Made by a program: the position numbers and the translations under genes. 64,000 nucleotides of DNA. Source: Chromatiaceae bacterium. GTDB lineage: Bacteria > Pseudomonadota > Gammaproteobacteria > Chromatiales > Chromatiaceae. Positions 31,772-39,909 of this stretch are shown one piece after another. Each line of letters begins with the position of its first letter. Position 1 is the stretch's first letter. The DNA is taken from the NCBI GenBank assembly GCA_024235255.1, contig JACKMT010000002.1:744001-808000 (forward strand), in the 5' to 3' direction. The notes under the pieces are model-generated. The model ran no database searches and was not told the DNA's origin. It saw only the letters and a program-made list of their open reading frames with translations.

Positions 31772-33178
31772 TCAGAGACTGTAGTACATGTCGAATTCCA
31801 CCGGGTGAGTTGTCATCCGTAGACGCGTTACCTCTTCCATTTTCAATCTGATATACCCATCAATCAGATCGTCAGAAAAAACACCACCGGCGGTAAGGTA
31901 CTCACGATCGGCATCCAGGCAATCCAATGCCTGGTCGAGACTGTGACATACGGTCGGAATACTGCGCGCCTCTTCCGCAGGCAGATCGTATAGGTCTTTA
32001 TCCATCGCCTCTCCCGGGTGAATCTTGTTCTGGATACCGTCCAGTCCTGCCATCAGCATGGCAGCAAATGCAAGGTATGGATTGGCGGTCGGGTCAGGGA
32101 AGCGCACCTCGATGCGACGGGCTTTAGGACTGGCAACCCAAGGAATCCTGATCGAAGCAGAGCGGTTCCTGGCTGAGTAGGCAAGCATTACGGGTGCTTC
32201 GAAGCCCGGCACCAACCGTTTGTAAGAGTTGGTGGACGCGTTGGTGAAAGCATTCAGGGAACGGGCGTGTTTGATAATGCCACCGATGTAGTAGAGCGCT
32301 GTTTCGGAAAGACCGCCGTACTGGTTGCCGGCAAAGATATTTTCGCCGGCCTTGGAGATGGACTGATGCACGTGCATACCGGAACCGTTATCGCCAACCA
32401 GCGGTTTCGGCATGAAGGTGACCGTCTTGCCATACGCGTGACCCACGTTCTGGATGACGTACTTCATGACCTGGTTCTTATCGGCACGATCCACCAAGGT
32501 GCTGAATTTAGTACCGATTTCGCACTGGCCAGCAGTTGCGACTTCATGATGGTGCACTTCAACATTGACCCCCATCTCTTCCAGTGCCAAACACATGGCG
32601 GCACGGATATCGTTGAGCGAATCTACCGGGGGTACCGGGAAGTAACCGCCTTTGAGGCCGGGACGGTGACCGATGTTGCCATCCTCGTAGACACGCTCCG
32701 AGTTCCAGTGCGCCTCATCGGAGTCGATTTTGTAGAAACAGCCTGAAATATCGGCACCATGACGAACATCGTCCAGTATGAAAAATTCCGGCTCCGGTCC
32801 AAAAAAGGCGGTATCACCGATACCGGTCGACTGCAGATAGGCTTCAGCCCGCTTGGCCACCGAGCGCGGATCACGCTCGTAACCCTCCATAGTGGTGGGC
32901 TCAAGGATATCGCAACGGATAATCAGCGTTGTCTCATCGGTAAACGGATCGAGTACCGCTGTCGCGGGGTCCGGCATCAAAATCATGTCCGATTCGTTGA
33001 TTCCCTTCCAGCCAGCAATGGATGAGCCATCGAACATCTTGCCATCGGTAAAAAGTTCGTCGTCAATGATGTTGGCAGGTACTGAAACGTGCTGGTCCTT
33101 GCCGCGGGTATCGGTAAAACGAAAGTCAACGAACTTTACTTCTTTGTCTTTAATCATCTTCAGGACATTCGATGCCAT
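31772..33178 (-). CDS. glnA: Glutamine synthetase type I (GSI-beta)
   Basis: A 469-aa dodecameric enzyme that makes glutamine from glutamate, ammonia and ATP. Landmarks: KFVDFRFTDTRGK (N-term), FDGSSIAGW, the active-site stretch GSGMHVHQSI, KRLVPGFEAPVMLAYSARNRSASIRIP and the adenylylation loop with Tyr in MDKDLYDLP (about residue 398), so it is controlled by GlnE. The start at 33178 follows GGAGAACAAG; a start at 33232 is rejected. It is preceded by sigma-54 and sigma-70-like promoters and an NtrC palindrome, and ends at a strong terminator, so it is transcribed alone. Confidence 0.98.
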   Translation of the reverse strand: MASNVLKMIKDKEVKFVDFRFTDTRGKDQHVSVPANIIDDELFTDGKMFDGSSIAGWKGINESDMILMPDPATAVLDPFTDETTLIIRCDILEPTTMEGYERDPRSVAKRAEAYLQSTGIGDTAFFGPEPEFFILDDVRHGADISGCFYKIDSDEAHWNSERVYEDGNIGHRPGLKGGYFPVPPVDSLNDIRAAMCLALEEMGVNVEVHHHEVATAGQCEIGTKFSTLVDRADKNQVMKYVIQNVGHAYGKTVTFMPKPLVGDNGSGMHVHQSISKAGENIFAGNQYGGLSETALYYIGGIIKHARSLNAFTNASTNSYKRLVPGFEAPVMLAYSARNRSASIRIPWVASPKARRIEVRFPDPTANPYLAFAAMLMAGLDGIQNKIHPGEAMDKDLYDLPAEEARSIPTVCHSLDQALDCLDADREYLTAGGVFSDDLIDGYIRLKMEEVTRLRMTTHPVEFDMYYSL

Positions 33179-33299
33179 CTTGTTCTCCAACTGGGAATGT
33201 AAAAATTTAGTGTGGTCGCCCACCCGGGGCAACCTATTGCAAAAATGAAACCACTGGACGATAACAGTCCGGCAGGTATGCAGCTATCTGCCACTTGAG

Positions 33300-33315
33300 T
33301 GCAGAAACTGTGCCA
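33300..33315 (-). promoter_or_regulatory. Sigma-54 promoter of glnA
   Basis: The minus strand reads TGGCACAGTTTCTGCA. TGGCAC and the GC of TGCA have the spacing of -24/-12 elements with one mismatch from TGGCAC-N5-TTGCA. Transcription would begin near 33289, giving a leader of about 110 bases. Confidence 0.8.
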
Positions 33316-33435
33316 TCAGTAATTTCATGTCGAATCCAATAGCGGCGGAGACCCCTCGTTCACTATTCAAATAGTTTAAAAATACCAGTTATTCAGCCGG
33401 TTATGTATTAGTTCCGGTCACTCCATAAAGCCTTT

Positions 33436-33464
33436 TTTATACTGTCCTCAACGCTCCCAAACAA
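33436..33464 (-). promoter_or_regulatory. Candidate sigma-70 promoter upstream of glnA
   Basis: TTGTTT and TATAAA on the minus strand are 17 bases apart. It is next to the NtrC palindrome (33483-33497), so NtrC could repress it while activating the sigma-54 promoter, as at E. coli glnAp1/glnAp2. Confidence 0.45.
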
Positions 33465-33482
33465 CCAGCCAACAGATAGTGC

Positions 33483-33497
33483 GCACTGTTATAGTGC
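33483..33497. promoter_or_regulatory. NtrC-type palindrome upstream of glnA
   Basis: GCACTGTTATAGTGC has perfect GCAC/GTGC arms and seven bases between. It lies about 200 bases from the sigma-54 start. A half-site (TGGTGCA) is at 33523-33529. The arms are identical to those upstream of ntrB. Confidence 0.65.
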
Positions 33498-33529
33498 GAT
33501 CTAACGAGGTTACGCCTGATATTGGTGCA

Positions 33530-34684
33530 CTATCCAAAGTAAACCCGCACCCGTCTGAAACAACTCCGCTCAGCCAAACTTTGCTGCAGATCTGCACCCA
33601 GCGATGCCGCCTTCTGCCGTCCAGAGTAGGCACTCAGCGGGAAATATACTTCAATATCTATCTTCCCATCCAGATAGTGCAATAACATGCGCTCGCGCTG
33701 CGCCACTCCGGGAATCCCTTGCCAGCATTCCGACAACATCGCTTCTGCGGCATCCCGCATCGGCAAATCTTTGCTGGGAGCCGCAATCTCGTCATCTTCC
33801 GGATCGATGTGAACCGTCACGTCGGAAATTTCTTCTATGTCGTCAGTGAGATTGTCCATCACCATCTGGCTTATCATGTGGCCCTCGGAAACACTCAGCT
33901 TGGGGTCCACCAGTACGTGTACATCTGCCGACGCCTGACCGCCGCTGCTGCGGGTGCGCAGCATATGGATGGCCCTGACTCCGTTTACCGACAGGATAGT
34001 ACTGCGGATCTGCTCCAGCCGCTCCTCCTCAAGCCCTGCATCGGCTAACTCCTGTATCGCCGGCCAACTCAACTCCCAGCCTACGTGAGCGATCATCAGT
34101 CCAACGCCGATAGTTGCGATAGCGTCCAGGTAGGGCAAACCAGCCATGGTGCCTGCCACGCCGAAGATGACGACCACAGATGAAAAGGCATCAGTACGGT
34201 GGTGCCAGGCATTGGCGCGCAGCATATCGGATTTAACGCGACGGGCAACGCGCACCGTATAGTGGTAGAGCCACTCTTTCGCCAGCACCGAAACCAATGC
34301 AATCACCAGGGCGAGACTGCCGGGAATCAACAGCCTTTCAGGTGAGAACAGTCGACTCGAAGCATCCCAAATTATGCCAACGGCGACCAGTGCCAACAAT
34401 AGTCCCAAGCCCAAGGTGGCGAGCGTCTCGAATCGGCCATGTCCGTACGGATGATCGGAATCCGGACCCTGCGCAGAGTGCGCGGCAGCGAACCAGACAA
34501 GTGCATCGGACAGCAGATCGGAGAGCGAGTGGATACCGTCGGCCAGCAACGCCTGAGACTGGGCGATCCAGCCAAATATTAGCTTGAAAACAGACAGCAA
34601 CAAGTTGACGACCGCCCCGACAATGGTAACCCTTTTTGTCTCACGCAATCGCTTTTCAGCACGTGTCTCTGGTGCTGCTGTCAT
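33530..34684 (-). CDS. fieF: Cation diffusion facilitator (CDF) metal exporter
   Basis: A 384-aa inner-membrane cation/proton antiporter of the CDF family. It has six membrane segments (about 20-210) with the metal-site pattern ADGIHSLSDLLSDALVWF in TM2 and AWHHRTDAFSSVVVIFG in TM5, then a cytoplasmic C-terminal domain with HVLVDPKLSVSEGHMISQMV and HIDPEDD. A longer C-terminal part follows (about 300-384) than in FieF of E. coli (300 aa). Zn, Fe, Mn or Cd cannot be told apart here. The symbol is a family guess. The ATG at 34684 overlaps the TusA-like stop by four bases, so the gene is coupled to tusA and the PP-loop gene. Confidence 0.87.
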   Translation of the reverse strand: MTAAPETRAEKRLRETKRVTIVGAVVNLLLSVFKLIFGWIAQSQALLADGIHSLSDLLSDALVWFAAAHSAQGPDSDHPYGHGRFETLATLGLGLLLALVAVGIIWDASSRLFSPERLLIPGSLALVIALVSVLAKEWLYHYTVRVARRVKSDMLRANAWHHRTDAFSSVVVIFGVAGTMAGLPYLDAIATIGVGLMIAHVGWELSWPAIQELADAGLEEERLEQIRSTILSVNGVRAIHMLRTRSSGGQASADVHVLVDPKLSVSEGHMISQMVMDNLTDDIEEISDVTVHIDPEDDEIAAPSKDLPMRDAAEAMLSECWQGIPGVAQRERMLLHYLDGKIDIEVYFPLSAYSGRQKAASLGADLQQSLAERSCFRRVRVYFG

Positions 34685-34920
34685 GCTTCTCCCACTTCCA
34701 GAATCACCAGATACTCCTCTCCTGAAATACGGGTTTCCACCACCCGATGACCATTGATACGGCACCATGCGGGTATATCGTTAAGCGCGCCGGGATCGCT
34801 GCAGACAACTTCCACAAGGGTGCCGGCACCCAACTCTGCCACTTTATCCTGAACCCGGATCACCGGCATCGGGCAGAGCAGACGGCGCGCATCGACCAAT
34901 ACAGGAGTCACAAATGCCAC
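34681..34920 (-). CDS. tusA: TusA-family sulfur carrier protein
   Basis: A 79-aa cytoplasmic sulfur-carrier of the TusA/SirA fold. The persulfide-bearing Cys sits in LLCPMPVIRVQDKV (CPxP motif), and the C-terminal VEVVCSDPGALNDIPAWCRINGHRV is also typical. TusA relays sulfur from cysteine desulfurases to thiolation enzymes and, in sulfur oxidisers, to the dsr/hdr pathways. It overlaps the upstream PP-loop gene by 13 bases and the downstream CDF gene by four, so it is tightly co-translated with both. This suggests it delivers sulfur to the PP-loop protein, not a housekeeping TusBCD relay (none nearby). Confidence 0.92.
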   Translation of the reverse strand: MAFVTPVLVDARRLLCPMPVIRVQDKVAELGAGTLVEVVCSDPGALNDIPAWCRINGHRVVETRISGEEYLVILEVGEA

Positions 34921-35951
34921 TGCTCGGGTATGTTTGAAGACAGCAACGGCCGAACCTTCAAAGGGCGGCTGGCGCCCGCCGGGGTGCGTATCTCCATCTC
35001 TACCTGTGCTTCGTCTCTTCCCTTACCGTAACGGGCAACCAGACTGGCCGCCAGTTCAATATCCTTGTCATCCACATCGCCGTCGACCAGCGCCAACGGG
35101 CCCGAATGACTCAGGCTGATGATGCTGATGTACTGTTTTCGGTAACCCAATAGGAAATTACCCTCACCCTCCTCGCGCGCGATGATCACCTTGAAATGTG
35201 GCTTCGGACGCAGATGACGGCCCACTTTTAACAGCATGATGTCGTCCAGTTCATACTGCTTGCTTCCCCTTGCCTGCCACAGGTCGGCTAGTTTGGACGA
35301 ATACTGAGCATCCGTCAGAAAACAGCAGCCTCCAGCCGGTTGTGCATACTCCTCAAATCCAAAGCTGTTGGCCAGTGCAATTTGGGGTTTCCTGCTTCTA
35401 CCGGACAGGCCCAACAATTTATCCCGGTCAATCCAACCTTCGCGTTCGGGCAGTGTTGGGGGGAGGTTTTTTGCAGAGAGAGGTCGCAGCAGCCGGTCTT
35501 CAGCGCCGGATCTATCGGCCACCACCGGCATGGTGTCTTTGCGTTGTGACATTGGGCGCTGACCGACAACTTCTCCGGTAACAATGAAATCGAAGCCGTG
35601 CTGCTGACACCACTGATGCGCCTTTCTGACCATGAAAATCTTGCAATCCAGGCAGGGGTTCAGGTTGGCGCCGTAACCGTAACGTGGATTGAAAACCACC
35701 TGCTTGTACTCTTCGATGATATCGACGATATGCAGTTTGATTCCCAGTTGCTCGGCAACCCAAAGCGCATTGTTGCGCTTGGGTTTATCCCGACCTTTTT
35801 TACGAATTGCATGCGTGTGTCCTTCTACGCAGAAACCGGTAAAAAAATTGATGCCAGCGACATGAATGCCCTGGTCCTGCACAATTTTCGCTGCCAGCAG
35901 AGAATCAAGTCCGCCGGAGATTAGCGCCACCGCTTTTTTTTGCTGAGTCAT
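34908..35951 (-). CDS. PP-loop ATPase/thiotransferase-like protein linked to TusA
   Basis: A 347-aa cytoplasmic protein. The N-terminal PP-loop motif is AVALISGGLDSLLAAKIVQ (SGGLDS), as in MnmA, ThiI and TtcA. Conserved cysteines include CLDCK (about 100-104) and CC in AGGCCFLTDAQYS. The C-terminal third (about 240-347) has a DUF814/NFACT-R-like pattern, DDIMLLKVGRHLRPKPHFKVIIAREEGE, which in other proteins binds RNA. Databases often call relatives tRNA 2-thiouridylase-like, but it is not standard MnmA. The close overlap with a TusA gene supports sulfur insertion into a tRNA or other substrate. Function remains unproven. First gene of the operon. Confidence 0.8.
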   Translation of the reverse strand: MTQQKKAVALISGGLDSLLAAKIVQDQGIHVAGINFFTGFCVEGHTHAIRKKGRDKPKRNNALWVAEQLGIKLHIVDIIEEYKQVVFNPRYGYGANLNPCLDCKIFMVRKAHQWCQQHGFDFIVTGEVVGQRPMSQRKDTMPVVADRSGAEDRLLRPLSAKNLPPTLPEREGWIDRDKLLGLSGRSRKPQIALANSFGFEEYAQPAGGCCFLTDAQYSSKLADLWQARGSKQYELDDIMLLKVGRHLRPKPHFKVIIAREEGEGNFLLGYRKQYISIISLSHSGPLALVDGDVDDKDIELAASLVARYGKGRDEAQVEMEIRTPAGASRPLKVRPLLSSNIPEQWHL

Positions 35952-36193
35952 GAGGAGAGATTTTTGCCGATCAAGATTTTAACAAGGTGAGCATTCAGTC
36001 AACGGAAACTCGCTGAGTATCCCGTGGCTGGCACTATTTTAACAGTGCATGCCCCTATGACACCAACCACAACGATAATCTGTCTGTTTTCAAACGGCGT
36101 TTGGCTCTATCAAAGTTTGAAGCTGACTGTTACATAGGCGATGTAGAATCATCCGACGCAACAGCAGGTTAGCCAAATATGCTTTGGCGAAGA

Positions 36194-36199
36194 TATAAT
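36194..36199 (+). promoter_or_regulatory. Perfect TATAAT immediately left of the inverted-repeat element
   Basis: TATAAT lies directly before the left end of the element at 36202, pointing at glyQ. A weak TTAGCC is 19 bases upstream. If active, transcription would begin inside the element about 300 bases before glyQ. Confidence 0.35.
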
Positions 36200-36201
36200 T
36201 A

Positions 36202-36470
36202 GAACCTATCTCATCATCCCGCGCGGCCGCGACCGTGGCGATTTTGGTTCCTGGCACGACGCGGCGAGCGTGGTGTAGCCAATGCTACAGGAACGAGCCG
36301 CAACAAAGCCAGGAGCCAAAATCGGCCGGTCCCCAAGGGGTTGCGCCCGAAATGCGTCCCTGCGGTGTTGCACCGCTTGCCCGTACATTGTGTACTGTGC
36401 TGCGCAGCACGCCTTGCAGGCATCCATTTCGGACCGCAACGCGGTTCGCGGGGGATGATGAAATAGGTTC
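36202..36470. mobile_element. MITE-like non-coding element with 20+ bp terminal inverted repeats
   Basis: A 269-bp element. The left end AGAACCTATCTCATCATCCC and the complement of the right end, AGAACCTATTTCATCATCCC, differ at one base in 20. TA flanks both sides, as in a target duplication. Inside are two long hairpins: CGATTTTGGTTCCTGGC (36239-36255) with 36308-36324, one mismatch, with a small TGTAGC/GCTACA hairpin at its tip; and 36347-36363 with 36416-36432 (14 of 17 bases), around the 14-base palindrome 36397-36410. There is no transposase gene. Short open frames inside follow the hairpins and look non-coding. This is a non-autonomous element or structured repeat; a family name cannot be given from sequence alone. 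Confidence 0.78.
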
Positions 36471-36502
36471 TAAACATTAATCTTTCACTCGGGAATCAGA
36501 TT

Positions 36503-37447
36503 TTGACCTTGAATACGCAGACGAACAATCGAAGCGCTGATTTGACCACCTTTCAAGGATTGGTGTTTGCGCTGGAAAAATACTGGGCAGATCATGGCTG
36601 CGTGATACTGCAGCCGTACGATATGGAAGTTGGCGCCGGCACCTTCCATACCGCGACCTTTCTGCGTGCCATCGGACCGGAACCCTGGAATTCAGCCTAC
36701 GTTCAACCGTCGCGCAGACCCACCGATGGGCGTTATGGTGATAACCCAAACCGGCTACAACACTACTACCAGTACCAGGTGGTATTGAAACCATCGCCGC
36801 TTGATATACAGCAACTCTATCTCGGATCGCTGGAGATGCTCGGCATCGATCCCAAGGTACACGATATCCGATTCGTCGAGGACAACTGGGAGTCGCCTTC
36901 GCTTGGCGCATGGGGGCTCGGCTGGGAGGTCTGGCTCAACGGCATGGAGGTTACTCAGTTCACCTATTTCCAGCAAGTGGGCGGGCTTGACTGCCGCCCG
37001 GTTACCGGTGAAATCACCTATGGCCTTGAACGCATTGCCATGTATCTGCAGGGAGCGAAAAGCGTCTTCGACCTGGTCTGGACGCGGGGCCCTCAGGGAA
37101 CCGTGACCTACGGCGATGTGTTTCATCAGAACGAAATGGAGCAGTCGGCTTACAATTTTGAACATGCCGACGTGGAATTTCATTTCACTTTTTTCGATCA
37201 GTGCGAAAAGGAGAGCAATAAGCTTATCGAACTGGGATTGCCGTTACCTGCCTACGAACAGGTTCTTAAAGCCTCCCATATTTTTAATCTGCTGGATGCC
37301 AGACACGCCATTTCAGTGACCGAAAGGCAACGCTACATTCTGCGGGTGAGAGCGCTGGCGAGAGACGTAGCCCAGGCTTATTTTGATGCCAGGGAAAAAC
37401 TGGGTTTCCCAATGCTTGCTGCAAACCAGGAGAGGGGCCATGCGTGA
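36503..37447 (+). CDS. glyQ: Glycyl-tRNA synthetase alpha subunit
   Basis: The catalytic alpha subunit (314 aa) of the alpha2beta2 glycyl-tRNA synthetase. Class II signatures are visible: TFQGLVFALEKYWADHGCVI, QPYDMEVGAGTFHTATFLRAIG, QPSRRPTDGRYGDNPNR and GGLDCRPVTGEITYGLERIAMY. The first in-frame start is TTG at 36503 (another TTG is two codons later) with GGGA about 9 bases upstream; the conserved region begins soon after, so no upstream ATG is possible. The start is only 32 bases after the right end of the MITE-like element. It overlaps glyS by 8 bases. Confidence 0.97.
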   Translation: MTLNTQTNNRSADLTTFQGLVFALEKYWADHGCVILQPYDMEVGAGTFHTATFLRAIGPEPWNSAYVQPSRRPTDGRYGDNPNRLQHYYQYQVVLKPSPLDIQQLYLGSLEMLGIDPKVHDIRFVEDNWESPSLGAWGLGWEVWLNGMEVTQFTYFQQVGGLDCRPVTGEITYGLERIAMYLQGAKSVFDLVWTRGPQGTVTYGDVFHQNEMEQSAYNFEHADVEFHFTFFDQCEKESNKLIELGLPLPAYEQVLKASHIFNLLDARHAISVTERQRYILRVRALARDVAQAYFDAREKLGFPMLAANQERGHA

Positions 37448-39509
37448 TACCGCCGACTTGTTGTTCGAACTCGGCACGGAAGAGCTGCCGCCGGTTGCTC
37501 TGAAACGGCTCTCCGAAGCACTCACGACCGAGTTTATTGCCGGTCTGGCCCGTGCCAATCTGATGCATGGAGAGGTGACTGCGTTTGCCACACCGAGGCG
37601 TCTTGCTCTCCTGGTTCCGGCCTGCTCCCTCGGTCAGCCGGTCCGGGAAGTTGAGAGACGCGGCCCGGCACTGCAGGCCGCCTTCGATAAGCATGGCAAT
37701 GCAACCAAAGCTGCAGATGGTTTTGCCCGCTCGTGCGGCACTACGGTTGATCAACTGAGCAGAACCAAGACCGACAAGGGCGAGTGGCTCAGCTACCAGC
37801 TCAAGGAGAGTGGCAGACCGGCGTCGGAACTGCTGCCGGAGATAGCCGAAACCGCTTTGAACAAACTGCCGATACCGAAACGCATGCGCTGGGGCTCCTC
37901 TGAAGCACAGTTCGTAAGGCCGGTGCACTGGCTGTTGTTTCTGCATGGTGAAACGGTGGTGCCCTGCACCATCCTGGACGCTGAGGCTGGCCGGCTGACT
38001 TACGGGCACCGCTTCCATCATCCGCACGCCATAGATATCAAGCACCCTGCAGATTACGCCAAAACGCTTGAAGAAAAGGGTGTAGTGATTGCTCACTTTG
38101 AACAACGCCAGCAGAAAATAAGAGAGCAGGTGGAGCGTACTGCTGAAATGCTGGGAGGCAGAGCCGAAATCGATCCGGCTCTGTTGAGCGAAGTTACTTC
38201 ACTGGTGGAGTGGCCGGTGCCGATCACCGCCAGCTTCGAAGAGGAGTACTTGCAGGTTCCCCACGAAGCATTGATTCTGAGTATGAAAAAAAACCAGAAG
38301 TATTTTCATCTGGTTGATAGTCAGAACCGCCTGATGAATCATTTTATCACCATTGCCAATATCGACAGCCCAACACCCGAAGTGATCAAAGAGGGTAACG
38401 AGCGGGTGATTCGGCCGCGTCTCAGTGATGCTATGTTCTTTTGGCAACAGGATGGCAAGCAGCCGCTTGAATCCCGCCTTGACTCACTGAAATCGGTGGT
38501 GTTTCAACTGAAGCTCGGTACGCTGTTCGAGAAATCGGAGCGTGTCTCCCAACTGGCTGCAACTATCGCTGGAGAGATTGGCGGCGATGTACAGCTGGCA
38601 GCCCGGGCTGCTCTGCTCAGCCGCTGTGATCTGATGACAGAGATGGTCGGTGAGTTTCCCGACATGCAAGGCGTGATGGGGCGCTACCAGGCAGTTAGAG
38701 ACGGAGAACCGGAAGAGTTAGCCCGGTCGATGGAAGAGTTCTACATGCCGCGCTTTTCCGGTGACAAGCTGGCCCAGAGTCGCACCGGAATCGCAATCTC
38801 CATTGCCGACAGACTGGACACACTGGTGGGTATTTTCGGTATCGGCCAGAAGCCATCCGGCGATAAGGATCCTTTTGCGCTGCGCAGAGCAGCGCTGGGT
38901 GTATTGCGCAATCTTAAGGAACATGCGCTCCCCCTCAATTTGCGGTCGCTGCTCGAATTCTGCGCCGAAACGCTTGGAACCCGGGTGGTAAGCGGGCAAG
39001 TCGTCGATGATGTTTACGATTTCATGCTGGAGCGGCTGAAGGGTCTCTATCAGGAAGAGGGGGTGTCGGTCAATGTATTCGAAGCCGTTGCCGCGGTTGA
39101 ACCTAACACCATCGCCGACTTCGACCGTCGTATCCGCGCCGTGCTGACGTTTGAAAAGTTACCCGAAGCGGAAGCACTGGCTGCCGCAAACAAGCGTATA
39201 GGCAATATACTGAGGAAGTCCGGCGAAAGCCCTTCAGATCAGGTGTCGGTGGCACTTTTTGCAGGTGAGGAGGAGAAAACCCTGCACCAGCACATTATTG
39301 CCAAGGCGGAACAGATAGCACCCCTGCTGGAGGCATTTAAATACGAAGAGACACTGATTGCGCTGGCTGACCTGCGCGACCCGGTGGATCGCTTTTTCGA
39401 CAATGTGATGGTAATGGTGGAAGATGCCGGCGTCCGCAGCAACCGCCTGGCGCTGCTAAATCGCCTGAATCTACTGTTCTTGGGCGTGGCGGATATCTCA
39501 CGGATCTAA
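37440..39509 (+). CDS. glyS: Glycyl-tRNA synthetase beta subunit
   Basis: The 689-aa beta subunit, needed for tRNA recognition. It begins LLFELGTEELPPVALKRL, has FATPRRLALLVPACSLGQPV, the KRMRWGSSEAQFVRPVHWLLFLHG stretch, KNQKYFHLVDSQNRLMNHFITIANI, LRRAALGVLRNL near the HD-like domain and an anticodon-binding-type C-terminus with LLNRLNLLFLGVADISRI. Length matches E. coli GlyS (689). The ATG at 37440 lies in the glyQ end (8-base overlap) with GGAGAGG upstream; a longer in-frame start at 37383 is inside glyQ. Subunits are coupled for equal synthesis. Confidence 0.97.
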   Translation: MRDTADLLFELGTEELPPVALKRLSEALTTEFIAGLARANLMHGEVTAFATPRRLALLVPACSLGQPVREVERRGPALQAAFDKHGNATKAADGFARSCGTTVDQLSRTKTDKGEWLSYQLKESGRPASELLPEIAETALNKLPIPKRMRWGSSEAQFVRPVHWLLFLHGETVVPCTILDAEAGRLTYGHRFHHPHAIDIKHPADYAKTLEEKGVVIAHFEQRQQKIREQVERTAEMLGGRAEIDPALLSEVTSLVEWPVPITASFEEEYLQVPHEALILSMKKNQKYFHLVDSQNRLMNHFITIANIDSPTPEVIKEGNERVIRPRLSDAMFFWQQDGKQPLESRLDSLKSVVFQLKLGTLFEKSERVSQLAATIAGEIGGDVQLAARAALLSRCDLMTEMVGEFPDMQGVMGRYQAVRDGEPEELARSMEEFYMPRFSGDKLAQSRTGIAISIADRLDTLVGIFGIGQKPSGDKDPFALRRAALGVLRNLKEHALPLNLRSLLEFCAETLGTRVVSGQVVDDVYDFMLERLKGLYQEEGVSVNVFEAVAAVEPNTIADFDRRIRAVLTFEKLPEAEALAAANKRIGNILRKSGESPSDQVSVALFAGEEEKTLHQHIIAKAEQIAPLLEAFKYEETLIALADLRDPVDRFFDNVMVMVEDAGVRSNRLALLNRLNLLFLGVADISRI

Positions 39510-39528
39510 CCTAATGCTGGGTAGATAA

Positions 39529-39870
39529 ATGCAGGAAACCGACAATCACGACTCGTGGCAATCGATGCTCCAAGAAGTGCAGCGTTTCCACGACAAGCAC
39601 CGTTTCCGCGAGACCGGCGGGGAGGAGATGACCTATCGTATCGCGCTGATGGCCGAGGAACTTGGGGAGATCTCCTCCTGCATCACCAAAGGTAAGAGCA
39701 CTCAGGAGATTGCCGAGGAGGTGGCCGATCTCCTGATTCTTTTAATGGGCACCGCCATCGCCGGGCAGTTCGATTTGAATCAGGCTTTCTGGAACAAAAT
39801 GGAGAAACTTATGCTGCGTCAGTCGCGTATGATCGATGGCAGAATTCGGGTATCCGAGTTTCGTGACTAA
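39529..39870 (+). CDS. MazG-type nucleotide pyrophosphohydrolase
   Basis: A 113-aa all-alpha NTP-PPase of the MazG superfamily. The Mg-binding acidic sets are visible: ALMAEELGEISSCI (EExxE) and EEVADLLILLMG (ExxD). It probably hydrolyses non-canonical or excess (d)NTPs as a house-cleaning enzyme. The length is that of a single-domain member, not full MazG (two domains). It begins 19 bases after glyS and ends 39 bases before gmhB, so it may be part of the glyQS transcript. Exact substrate cannot be deduced. Confidence 0.85.
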   Translation: MQETDNHDSWQSMLQEVQRFHDKHRFRETGGEEMTYRIALMAEELGEISSCITKGKSTQEIAEEVADLLILLMGTAIAGQFDLNQAFWNKMEKLMLRQSRMIDGRIRVSEFRD

Positions 39871-39909
39871 ACGCATAGTAGTTAGTACTTACTTACTACC
39901 AAGTATATA

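Noticed and set aside
36206..36480. Short frames on both strands inside the inverted-repeat element
   Set aside because: Their sequence is dictated by the hairpins; such frames are often mis-annotated.
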